Positions 17,752-24,294 of a DNA stretch of 26,664 bases are shown in pieces. How positions within the stretch are numbered: the first letter of the stretch is position 1; each line of letters opens with the position of its first letter. The notes beneath the pieces were generated by a model, which was given only the letters and a program-made list of their open reading frames with translations, searched no databases and had not been told where the DNA came from. A program made the position numbers and the translations under genes. This DNA is from Gammaproteobacteria bacterium (GTDB lineage: Bacteria; Pseudomonadota; Gammaproteobacteria; Steroidobacterales; Steroidobacteraceae): NCBI GenBank assembly GCA_028293725.1, contig JAQGOE010000313.1:1-26664 (forward strand), read 5' to 3'.

Positions 17752-17813
17752 GGCTCCTCGCCGCAGTGTTCAGGTGCGGATTTCGTTCCCGCATTTAACT
17801 TTCCCGAGGAGCC
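17752..17813 (+). promoter_or_regulatory. Structured leader that can sequester the ribosome-binding site
   Basis: GGCTCCTCG (17752-17760) is perfectly complementary to CGAGGAGCC (17805-17813). The second arm contains the GAGGAG Shine-Dalgarno of the gene starting at 17818. In the 44-base loop, TGCGG (17775-17779) can pair with either CCGCA at 17761-17765 or CCGCA at 17789-17793, giving two mutually exclusive inner hairpins. This is the form expected of a translational switch or RNA thermometer. I do not recognise it as a known riboswitch class. Confidence 0.5.
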
Positions 17814-17817
17814 TTCC

Positions 17818-18408
17818 ATGACCCGCAAGTTCTTGCTGACCGCTTTTGCCGCAACGCAATGTCTCATAGTCGGCCTCGCGGCCAGCGCGCCCGCCCGTGC
17901 CGCCGAGATCCCCTCGTACTTTTTCAGCCAGTGGACGGTCACGGCAAACTGCGCCGAGGCCCACGCCGGACCTGCGGCGCGCGTTCAGGCTGGACTGCAG
18001 TTCAAAATCGCCAGCCAGCCGGCCGCCGACGGCACTTATACCCTCCAGACTATTAACGCTGCAGGGCAGCAATGGGCCGGCGCGTGGAGCGGCGTGAAGC
18101 TCGAATACCGGGCGGGCACCGCCATGGCCACCGTGCCGGCGGATTTCGAATGCGTGGCCGGTTCCGAGGCGGCTTCGGCCAGCTCATCACCGTTCCTCGC
18201 CATGTCAGGTTATGTCCAGACGGCGGAACCTTACTACGCGCAGCAGCACTGGTACGGGCTGGTGAAAGTCCATGGTCAGTTGGAGCATGTCCTGATTTTC
18301 CCGCGCGCTGCCAAGGGCGATAAGTCAGCCATCATCGTGCTGCAGTCGGCGAGCGCCGGCTCGAACATCAGCCTCGATGACAATGGTGTGATCAACAGCC
18401 ACAACTGA
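17818..18408 (+). CDS. Small secreted protein of unknown function
   Basis: 196 residues with a clear signal peptide (MTRKFLL, hydrophobic core, APARA before AEIP at ~30). The mature part (~167 residues) is rich in Ala, Ser, Gly and aromatic residues, with two cysteines (~44 in TANCAEAH and ~110 in DFECVAG) that could form a disulfide. Beta-type alternation suggests a compact periplasmic or secreted domain; I recognise no family. The start has a strong GAGGAG ribosome site, which lies in the stem described at 17752-17813. It sits between the CHAT protease and the subtilase genes, so it could be a substrate, inhibitor or effector of either. That is inference from position only. Confidence 0.8.
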   Translation: MTRKFLLTAFAATQCLIVGLAASAPARAAEIPSYFFSQWTVTANCAEAHAGPAARVQAGLQFKIASQPAADGTYTLQTINAAGQQWAGAWSGVKLEYRAGTAMATVPADFECVAGSEAASASSSPFLAMSGYVQTAEPYYAQQHWYGLVKVHGQLEHVLIFPRAAKGDKSAIIVLQSASAGSNISLDDNGVINSHN

Positions 18409-18434
18409 GCCTCTCAACGCTCACGAGTCTTCCA

Positions 18435-18456
18435 GGGGCTCGCGCAGGCGAGCCCC
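18435..18456 (+). terminator. Strong hairpin between the secreted-protein gene and the subtilase gene
   Basis: GGGGCTCGC (18435-18443), loop GCAG, GCGAGCCCC (18448-18456): a perfect 9-bp GC-rich stem starting 26 bases after the stop at 18408. There is no T-run, so it may terminate only partly, or may protect the upstream transcript's 3' end from decay. Confidence 0.5.
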
Positions 18457-18539
18457 AAGAGAATCGGTGAAACCCTCGCCTGTCCGGCCCGGGCAGTGGA
18501 CGCCCTGGCGAAAGCCCTGTTTCCGTCGAGCGCCGACCC

Positions 18540-18545
18540 TACAAT
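18540..18545 (+). promoter_or_regulatory. Possible -10 element just before the subtilase start
   Basis: TACAAT, one base from the TATAAT consensus, ends six bases before the ATG at 18552, which has no Shine-Dalgarno. If used, transcription would begin at or next to the start codon (leaderless mRNA). The region where a -35 box should lie (CTGTTT around 18517) is a poor match. Confidence 0.3.
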
Positions 18546-18551
18546 CGGCGC

Positions 18552-19757
18552 ATGCAACTGCGAGGCTACAGTGCGAGGTTATGTCTGGCGATCCTGGGCA
18601 GCGCGACTGCACCGGTGGTTGCGCAGGAAACCTCCGGATTTCCGTGCCAGCCGCTCGTTTGCTCCACACTTTTGCCGGCCACTCCGGTTGACGACCCAAA
18701 GACGAACGACTGCGCCTATCACGCGGGCAACCTGTGGTGGGTTGATTATGTCGCCGGCTCGCTCGCCTGGAGTGCGCACGAGAGCGCCGAACCGGTCACG
18801 GTGGCCGTCTTCGACGATGGCGCCTGGATCGATCACGAGGATCTGCGCAACAAGTTATGGACGAACGCTGCCGAAGCGCGCGGCCAGGCTGGAGTGGACG
18901 ACGACGGCAACGGCTATGTTGATGATCTGCATGGCTGGGACTTCGTAGACAACAGTCCCGATGTCTCTCCCAAGGGAGCCTGTCGCGACAGGGTGAGTCA
19001 CGGCACCCTCATGGCGAGCCTCGTGGCCGCCGAACGCAACAATCATGTCGGAATCGCCGCGCCGGGCTCTGACGGCGCGCGAGTCATGATTGTGCGGATC
19101 GTCGGTTGTGACGGGGATGCGACAAAGGTCGACCCGGCGCGGCTCGTACGGGCCTTGGAATATGCGACCCGCATGGGCGCACGGATTTTGAGTTTCAGCG
19201 CACACTGGAGTGTGACAACTCCAGAGCTGGATGCTGCGTTTCGCGAGATCGCCGATCGGTCGAATTCCCCAGTGGCAGCGATCGTGGTGGCCAGTGTCCC
19301 CAACAAGGGCGAGCCGCTGACCGGTTATCCCGCCGCCTACGACTTTCGTCGCATCGTCCGGGCCATTCCCATTGGCAACGACGATGAGATCTCCCCGGGC
19401 ACCAGTCCGGCGCCGCCTGGACTCAATCTAGGATCGCCCAGCGCCTGTGTCATTGGCGCTGGCCGGCCGCCGGCGCAGTATAGGCTTGAGCAGGGCAGTT
19501 CCAATTCCACGGCCATTCTGGCGGGCTTACTGGCTGGCATCTGGTCGAGCCCGCGCTATGCTAAATTCAGCCCAGACGAGTTTCTGGCGGGGGTCGTAGA
19601 AGGGCGAATGTCGAAGACGGCGCGCCATTCAAAGCCGGGCTCACGGCCACCTTATCTGGAAGGTGTTCCGTTGGCCGACGCTTGTGTCCTCGCGACGGAG
19701 CACCGCTCCGCAAGCGTCTGTCGTCAGCCAGAAGCGCACCGGGAAGCACGTCCATGA
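18552..19757 (+). CDS. Divergent subtilisin-like (S8) serine peptidase
   Basis: 401 residues with an N-terminal signal (SARLCLAILGSATAPVVAQ). All four S8 active-site residues can be placed, in altered motifs: Asp88 in VAVFDDGAWIDHEDL, His150 in VSHGTLMASLVAA, oxyanion Asn251 in ASVPNKG before GYPAAYDF, and Ser317 in GSSNSTAILAG. Typical S8 motifs are D-T/S-G, HGT, AAGN and GTSMAxP, so the Asp and Ser motifs are degenerate. VDDDGNGYVDD (115-125) is the acidic, Ca-binding-like loop common in this family. Several cysteines (32, 37, 54, 144, 186) suggest an oxidised, extracytoplasmic protein. Its TGA overlaps the ATG of the sigma factor (ATGA), so the two are translationally coupled. Likely periplasmic, possibly acting on the anti-sigma factor or the small secreted protein (inference). 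Confidence 0.88.
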   Translation: MQLRGYSARLCLAILGSATAPVVAQETSGFPCQPLVCSTLLPATPVDDPKTNDCAYHAGNLWWVDYVAGSLAWSAHESAEPVTVAVFDDGAWIDHEDLRNKLWTNAAEARGQAGVDDDGNGYVDDLHGWDFVDNSPDVSPKGACRDRVSHGTLMASLVAAERNNHVGIAAPGSDGARVMIVRIVGCDGDATKVDPARLVRALEYATRMGARILSFSAHWSVTTPELDAAFREIADRSNSPVAAIVVASVPNKGEPLTGYPAAYDFRRIVRAIPIGNDDEISPGTSPAPPGLNLGSPSACVIGAGRPPAQYRLEQGSSNSTAILAGLLAGIWSSPRYAKFSPDEFLAGVVEGRMSKTARHSKPGSRPPYLEGVPLADACVLATEHRSASVCRQPEAHREARP

Positions 19758-20425
19758 CTTACATCGAAGCACCTGACGAGCGGAGCGAGACCAGCGTCGA
19801 GAAGGCACTGGACCGTGACGAGAGTAGCGATTTCTCGCTCGTAGAGGCCGTCGCGGAGCGCAGTGAGCTACAAAATCAACTTTACCTGAGATATCGGCGG
19901 CCCTTGCTACAGGTATTCCACCATAGACGCATCGATCGTGATGCAGCCGACGATTTGCTACAGCGCACTTTTTTACAGGCGATCAAGAAAATCCGCACTG
20001 AGGGCTTGGATGATCCAGGCAATCTCGGAGGTTATCTATACCGCACAGCATGCAAGCTTGCGACGGCCTACTGGCGTGGGGAACTGTCCCATCGTCATGA
20101 GAACGATCGTGAGCTCCTGACCAACCTCAAGGACGAAGCACTCTCTTTGGAAGAGCGTCTCGACCACGAGCAACTGGCCAAGCACGTGCGGGATCTGATG
20201 GATCATTTGCCGGTACAACGCGACCGTGAAGTGCTCGAGCGGTTCTACCTCCACGAGGAGCCGCGCACGGCTATTCGGGAGTCATTGCAATTGACAGACA
20301 TGCAGTTCAATCAGGTTTTGTGGCGTGCACGACAGCGCTTTGGTGACATTCTACGGAAGGCCGGGCTGACGCTCGGCGACCGGAACGCCGGCCAGTCGGC
20401 TTCCGCACACTCGACGCATGGGTAG
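19754..20425 (+). CDS. ECF-type RNA polymerase sigma factor
   Basis: 223 residues. Region sigma-2 (~40-112): LYLRYRRPLLQVFHHRRIDRDAADDLLQ, then TFLQAIKKI and LGGYLYRTACKLATAYWR. Region sigma-4 (~143-203) carries the promoter -35-binding helix-turn-helix, LPVQRDREVLERFYLHEEP then a helix ending VLWRARQRFGDILRKAG. There is no sigma-1.1 or sigma-3, so it is an extracytoplasmic-function factor. The ATG at 19754 is chosen because it overlaps the subtilase stop. The first ~38 residues are an acidic extension (EAPDERSETSVEKALDRDESSD). The next gene starts eight bases later and encodes a membrane anti-sigma-like protein. I could not identify a matching ECF promoter motif upstream of the cluster by eye. 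Confidence 0.9.
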   Translation: MTYIEAPDERSETSVEKALDRDESSDFSLVEAVAERSELQNQLYLRYRRPLLQVFHHRRIDRDAADDLLQRTFLQAIKKIRTEGLDDPGNLGGYLYRTACKLATAYWRGELSHRHENDRELLTNLKDEALSLEERLDHEQLAKHVRDLMDHLPVQRDREVLERFYLHEEPRTAIRESLQLTDMQFNQVLWRARQRFGDILRKAGLTLGDRNAGQSASAHSTHG

Positions 20426-20433
20426 GGAGAACC

Positions 20434-21102
20434 ATGGATCACGCACAGTTCAAGGCTAAACAAACAGCCGCCGTCTATGTAGCGGACGGGCTGGATGAGC
20501 GCACGCTCGAAGCTTTCGAGATGCACATGATGGGTTGCACCGAGTGCCTCGACGATGTCGAGAGCTGGCGCGCCATCAAGGTCAACTTGCCGTCCCGGGC
20601 ACGCCCCGCGCGCGCACCGGCCGTTCTCGGTCGCAATCTTCACGCAGGAACCGGCCACTCAGGAGTTGGCTACGCAGCGGCAGGCTGGCGCATGGCCGCC
20701 TCCCTCGTGGTGGGTGGAGTACTAGGTACGGCGGGCGGTTGGTTCGGCCATCAGTCCCAGACTCCCAACCTCGACTCAACACAGACCGCGTTTTTCAACG
20801 TTCCGGCGGCGACTCGCGGCGCGGGTGATTGCACCGCTCTGCGCCTGGCGCCGGACACACGCTTCGCGGTGTTGCGTGTACCTGGTGTCTCGCGGGACCG
20901 TCAGGTTATCGCGGCGGACGCCGAGAAACGCGAGCTTCCGGCTTCACGCTACACCTCACGACTGCAACCTGACGGGAGCCATCTCGTCCGCATCGACACG
21001 CAGGCACTCGATGGCAGGGAAGTCTTTCTGGAGGCACGTGCGACGGACGGCTTCGGAGAGCCCCTCGGCTGTGTGACGGGTCAGGTCCCGACGGCTCGCT
21101 GA
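20434..21102 (+). CDS. Membrane anti-sigma factor with a ZAS-type zinc motif
   Basis: 222 residues. The N-terminal cytoplasmic part has H-x3-C-x2-C (His31, Cys35, Cys38 in HMMGCTEC), the core of the zinc-binding anti-sigma domain that clamps ECF factors. One membrane helix (~82-104, WRMAASLVVGGVLGTAGGWFG) leads to a ~115-residue outer domain with two cysteines (133 and 213), which could form a disulfide, and a repeated beta pattern (TRFAVLRVPGV, SHLVRIDTQALDGREVFLEA). GGGAGA (20425-20430) is its ribosome site and overlaps the last base of the sigma stop. Known systems of this type release the sigma factor by proteolysis or conformational change. Two proteases in the same cluster make proteolysis attractive here, but this is inference. 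Confidence 0.85.
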   Translation: MDHAQFKAKQTAAVYVADGLDERTLEAFEMHMMGCTECLDDVESWRAIKVNLPSRARPARAPAVLGRNLHAGTGHSGVGYAAAGWRMAASLVVGGVLGTAGGWFGHQSQTPNLDSTQTAFFNVPAATRGAGDCTALRLAPDTRFAVLRVPGVSRDRQVIAADAEKRELPASRYTSRLQPDGSHLVRIDTQALDGREVFLEARATDGFGEPLGCVTGQVPTAR

Positions 21103-21122
21103 GAGCGTCTTACGGTAATCCC

Positions 21123-21148
21123 GGGAGCCTGCCGGTCGGCAGGCTCCC
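21123..21148. terminator. Bidirectional hairpin between convergent anti-sigma and exonuclease genes
   Basis: GGGAGCCTGCC (21123-21133), loop GGTC, GGCAGGCTCCC (21138-21148): a perfect 11-bp stem filling the 48-base gap between converging genes. No long T-run is present on either strand, but its strength and position support a shared terminator. Confidence 0.7.
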
Positions 21149-21150
21149 CA

Positions 21151-22041
21151 CTAACTCATCGGAATTTGGGCCAACCGCTCGCTCTGCCGGCGCAGGAACG
21201 GCCCGAAACCGAGCCTGTCGTAAAGGTCGGCTAGCGCCGGCGCGTCCAGCCGGCGGCGGCGCAGGCCTTCCACATCGACTCCGAGTTGCATATCACAGGT
21301 GATGTGCGTGAGCTTCCGCGCGAGAAACACCGACTCGCGATGCTCGCGCAGACGATCGCTGAGCGTGCGCGCGCCACGTAACTTCAGACCCACCACGCGG
21401 GGGAGATTGGCGTAAAGGTCGTCGAGCGAATCGAACGCCTTCATCAGCGATGATGCCGTCTTGTGGCCGACTCCCGGGACGCCCGGAATGTTGTCGCAAT
21501 CGTCGCCCGTGAGTGCGAGGTAATCGGCGAAGCGCTCCGGCGCGACACCGAAGTGGCGCTCGATGTCGTGGTAACCGAACTGCTCGCGCGCACCAAAATC
21601 CCAGTACAGATCGCCGCTACGAACGAGTTGCGCAAGGTCCTTGTCGCGCGTGATGAACGCGGAGCGGATGCCCTCATCGCGCATGAGACAGCCGAGCGTG
21701 CCGATGATGTCGTCCGCTTCGTATTCCGGACTTACGAACGCTGGTAGGCCGAGGTGTCGGCAAAGCTCCCGGCAGTGCTGAAACTGCAGCGCCAGGTCGA
21801 CAGGCGCAGGTTCGCGGTTCGCCTTGTAGGGCGGGTAGATCCGGCTTCGATATGAGTTCGCCGCGCGTTGGTCGAAGGCGACAGCCACGTAGCGCGGCCG
21901 GACCCGTTCGATGAGGTCGCCCAGAAAACGCGCGAAGCCAAACACGGCGTGCACCGGGTTGCCGTCCCGATCCACCATGTCAGGCAGCATCGAGTGGTAG
22001 GCGCGAAAAACGTAGACGGACGCGTCGACTAGAAATATCAA
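21151..22041 (-). CDS. 5'-3' exonuclease / flap-endonuclease-like protein (PIN plus H3TH)
   Basis: 296 residues from a TTG at 22041. It is a stand-alone homologue of the DNA polymerase I 5'-3' exonuclease domain, comparable to Xni/ExoIX. Metal-binding acids: Asp6 (FLVDAS), Asp57 (VAFDQ), Glu108/Asp110/Asp111 (EYEADDIIG), Asp133/Asp135 (TRDKDLAQLV), Asp180 and Asp183 (GDDCDNIPG). The arch segment YRSRIYPPYKANRE (64-77) and the helix-hairpin-helix IPGVPGVGHKTASSLM (185-200) are intact. No ATG fits: the ATG at 22191 lies inside the HNH gene and its extension is not homologous. The TTG is seven bases after the HNH stop, with GAG just upstream, so translation is probably coupled. Likely removes 5' flaps in replication or repair; its pairing with an HNH nuclease is notable. 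Confidence 0.88.
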   Translation of the reverse strand: MIFLVDASVYVFRAYHSMLPDMVDRDGNPVHAVFGFARFLGDLIERVRPRYVAVAFDQRAANSYRSRIYPPYKANREPAPVDLALQFQHCRELCRHLGLPAFVSPEYEADDIIGTLGCLMRDEGIRSAFITRDKDLAQLVRSGDLYWDFGAREQFGYHDIERHFGVAPERFADYLALTGDDCDNIPGVPGVGHKTASSLMKAFDSLDDLYANLPRVVGLKLRGARTLSDRLREHRESVFLARKLTHITCDMQLGVDVEGLRRRRLDAPALADLYDRLGFGPFLRRQSERLAQIPMS

Positions 22042-22048
22042 CGGCGTC

Positions 22049-22723
22049 TCAGGCCAGCCAACGCTGAATTCTCGCGTGTAGCGGGCTCGAGCGCGGGAAG
22101 TGCGCCAGCAGGTACTCCATCTGGTCGGCGAGCACGCGGCGCCCCTTGAGGAAAATATACTCCGCGTACGTCGGCGTGAACGGCACGGCAATGAGCTGCA
22201 TTTTCGCCTGCTCGGGCGTGCGCGAGGCCTTCTGGTTGTTGCAACGGCGGCATGCCGTCACGACGTTCGTCCAGATATCGACACCGCCCTGGCTGAAGGG
22301 GCGGATGTGATCGCGCGACAGCTCCCGCGACGGGAAGCGGATCGCGCAATACATGCACAGATAAGCGTCACGCCGGAACAGTGTCTGGTTGTTCAACGGC
22401 GGCACATAGTCGTGCCGCGTGTTGCCGGGATTACCGGTGTGTCCGATGGTGGCGACAATCGAGTTGACTTCGAGGATGGTGCGTCGCCCGGTGAGTGCAT
22501 TGACCCCGCCGTACAACTTGTACAACATGGAGCCGCACGTATAAGCCACCTGCTCCTGGTGATAGAGGCGAGCTGCTTCCTTGTAGTCGATCCACTCGAG
22601 GGGCATGCCCGCGATGTCCGTACGAAGGACAAGCTGAGAGAGCCCGCGCGCCGCCGGAGTGGCGACGATGCGCAGGTCATCCTGGTCGCCGTGATCGGCG
22701 CGTTCGAGATCGATCCCTAGCAT
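22049..22723 (-). CDS. HNH endonuclease
   Basis: 224 residues from the ATG at 22723. The nuclease core is a zinc-stapled HNH fold: C-x2-C (123/126, YLCMYC), Asp138-His139 (RDHIRPFSQGG), Asn153 (WTNVVTACRRCNNQK) and the second C-x2-C (158/161). The N-terminal ~90 residues include DIAGMPLEWIDYKEAARLYHQEQVAYTCG, which is conserved in a widespread proteobacterial HNH family near housekeeping genes. Its true role there is not known to me. A longer in-frame start (TTG or GTG upstream) exists, but a putative promoter lies inside that extension. No methyltransferase or restriction gene is near. It is followed by the exonuclease gene at a seven-base spacing. Confidence 0.85.
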   Translation of the reverse strand: MLGIDLERADHGDQDDLRIVATPAARGLSQLVLRTDIAGMPLEWIDYKEAARLYHQEQVAYTCGSMLYKLYGGVNALTGRRTILEVNSIVATIGHTGNPGNTRHDYVPPLNNQTLFRRDAYLCMYCAIRFPSRELSRDHIRPFSQGGVDIWTNVVTACRRCNNQKASRTPEQAKMQLIAVPFTPTYAEYIFLKGRRVLADQMEYLLAHFPRSSPLHARIQRWLA

Positions 22724-22732
22724 GGCAGGTGT

Positions 22733-22762
22733 AAGATAAGGCACTTTTATGCAAGAATTCAA
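22733..22762 (-). promoter_or_regulatory. Possible promoter of the HNH gene
   Basis: On the minus strand, -35-like TTGAAT (22762-22757) and -10-like TATCTT (22738-22733) are 18 bases apart, each matching consensus at four of six positions. The -10 ends nine bases before the ATG at 22723, which has no Shine-Dalgarno; the message would be nearly leaderless. Confidence 0.35.
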
Positions 22763-22774
22763 CAACGCAACGTC

Positions 22775-22818
22775 TTAATTCGATTAAACATTTCCTACAA
22801 CGTGGTCGACCGGCCACG
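22775..22818. promoter_or_regulatory. Paired inverted repeats upstream of pntAA
   Basis: TTAATTCGATTAA (22775-22787; arms TTAAT/ATTAA) and the imperfect palindrome CGTGGTCGACCGGCCACG (22801-22818; arms CGTGG/CCACG) sit in the AT-richer 118-base gap between the divergent HNH gene and pntAA. They are candidate operator sites for one or both genes. I could not match them to a named regulator. Confidence 0.35.
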
Positions 22819-22841
22819 GTGCTTTCCCATGAGGGCCTTGC

Positions 22842-23966
22842 ATGCCAGTCACAATAGGTGCGCTTCGAGAGTGCGCGCCGCTAGAAACGCGCGTAAGTGT
22901 GGTTCCGGAGGTCGCTGCGAAGCTCGCTCTGACCGGAGCCCGGGTTTTGGTCGAGCGCGGTGCCGGCACCCGGGCGCAATTCCCTGATTCCACCTATAAG
23001 GACGTCACCTGGGCGGACTCGGCGAACGCCGTGCTGGAGCAGTCGGACGTGGTCCTGACGGTCCAGCCGCTCACCGTGGACCAGATTCAGCGGCTTAAGT
23101 CGGGGGCCGTGGTCATCGGTTTCATGCAGCCTCACGCGCGGCAGGCAGAGGTCAAAGCGCTGCAGGGGCGCGGGATCACCAGTTTCGCCGTGGAGCTCAT
23201 ACCTCGTATCTCGCGAGCACAGTCGATGGACGCCCTGTCGTCGCAGGCGGCCATCGCCGGCTACAAGGCCGTGCTCATCGCCGCCGACAATCTGCAGAAG
23301 TTCATGCCGATGCTCACGACCGCCGCCGGGACTATCCGCCCGTCGCAGGTTCTTATCATCGGGGCGGGAGTCGCGGGACTCCAGGCCATCGCGACCGCGC
23401 GGCGCCTCGGAGCGGTAGTCGAAGCGTATGACGTGCGAAGCGCAACCAAGGAACAGGTGAAGTCCCTGGGCGCGAAGTTCGTCGATACCGGGGTAAGTGC
23501 CGACGGCACGGGCGGCTACGCTCGCGAACTCACCGACGAAGAAAAACGTAAGCAACAGGAAGTGCTCGACTCGCGCATCGCGGCAGCGGATGCCGTCGTG
23601 ACGACCGCATCCGTGCCCGGCCGGCCGGCGCCGAAGATCATCTCGCGCGCGGCGGTTGAGCGCATGAGACCGGGCTCGGTCGTGGTCGACATCGCCGCCG
23701 AGCAAGGCGGTAACTGCGAGCTCACGCGCGCGGGCGAAATCGTCGAGCATCAGGGCGTGAAGATCATCGGTCCGCTCAATCTCGCCAGCGATCTCGCCTA
23801 TAACGCGAGCGAGATGTACGCGCGCAACCTGCTGAACTTTCTCAAGCCGGCCATCGATAAAGGCGAGCTGAAGATCGACTGGAGCGACGAGGTATTCGCG
23901 AAGTCGTGCCTCACGCACGGCGGGGAAATCAAACACGAGCCGACCGCCAAGGCGTTGGCCGGCTAA
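22842..23966 (+). CDS. pntAA: NAD(P) transhydrogenase subunit alpha part 1 (domain I)
   Basis: 374 residues: the soluble NAD(H)-binding domain I of the proton-pumping transhydrogenase, encoded separately as in Rhodospirillum rubrum. The Arg122-Gln127-Asp130 set in PRISRAQSMDALSS matches the conserved RQD loop that contacts the nicotinamide. The dinucleotide-binding glycine motif is VLIIGAGVAGLQA (170-182), and the mobile-loop region is around 220-240 (GTGGYARELTDEEKRKQQ). With PntAB and PntB it forms the inner-membrane complex that couples proton entry to NADPH formation from NADH. The ATG has an AGGG ribosome site six bases upstream. First gene of a three-gene operon; 19 bases to pntAB. Confidence 0.96.
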   Translation: MPVTIGALRECAPLETRVSVVPEVAAKLALTGARVLVERGAGTRAQFPDSTYKDVTWADSANAVLEQSDVVLTVQPLTVDQIQRLKSGAVVIGFMQPHARQAEVKALQGRGITSFAVELIPRISRAQSMDALSSQAAIAGYKAVLIAADNLQKFMPMLTTAAGTIRPSQVLIIGAGVAGLQAIATARRLGAVVEAYDVRSATKEQVKSLGAKFVDTGVSADGTGGYARELTDEEKRKQQEVLDSRIAAADAVVTTASVPGRPAPKIISRAAVERMRPGSVVVDIAAEQGGNCELTRAGEIVEHQGVKIIGPLNLASDLAYNASEMYARNLLNFLKPAIDKGELKIDWSDEVFAKSCLTHGGEIKHEPTAKALAG

Positions 23967-23985
23967 CCCAAGGGGTAAAGCACAC

Positions 23986-24294
23986 ATGACCGGAATGGTT
24001 GCGCTCTATATTTTCATGCTCGCTGCTTTCACCGGCTACGAGGTCATCTCGCGGGTGCCGGTGATCCTGCACACGCCCCTCATGTCGGGATCGAACTTCG
24101 TACACGGTATCGTGCTGGTAGGCGCGATGGTGGCGCTGGGTAGCGCGCACACGCCGCTGGAGAAAATCATCGGCTTCATCGGCGTACTCCTCGCTGCGGG
24201 TAACGCCGTCGGCGGTTACGTCGTCACCGAGCGGATGTTGGAGATGTTCAAGGCTAGCGGGGCCCGCAGCGGCGGCGGCAAGAGGGCGCATTAA
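23986..24294 (+). CDS. pntAB: NAD(P) transhydrogenase subunit alpha part 2 (membrane subunit)
   Basis: 102 residues with three or four hydrophobic segments (~3-18, 37-54, 60-80). GYEVISRVPVILHTPLMSGSN (17-37) and the start of the second segment are characteristic of the domain II part of the alpha subunit. It contributes membrane helices to the proton channel with PntB. Its TAA shares one base with the pntB start (TAATG), so translation is coupled. Confidence 0.95.
   Translation: MTGMVALYIFMLAAFTGYEVISRVPVILHTPLMSGSNFVHGIVLVGAMVALGSAHTPLEKIIGFIGVLLAAGNAVGGYVVTERMLEMFKASGARSGGGKRAH

Noticed and set aside
14172..21102. CRISPR type III-E (Craspase) locus
   Set aside because: TPR-CHAT and a sigma factor are present, but no cas7-11, cas1/2 or repeat array is visible, and the CHAT protein has an export signal.
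22881..23987. Long minus-strand open frame of 368 codons
   Set aside because: Antisense to pntAA, whose RQD loop and nucleotide-binding motif are intact.
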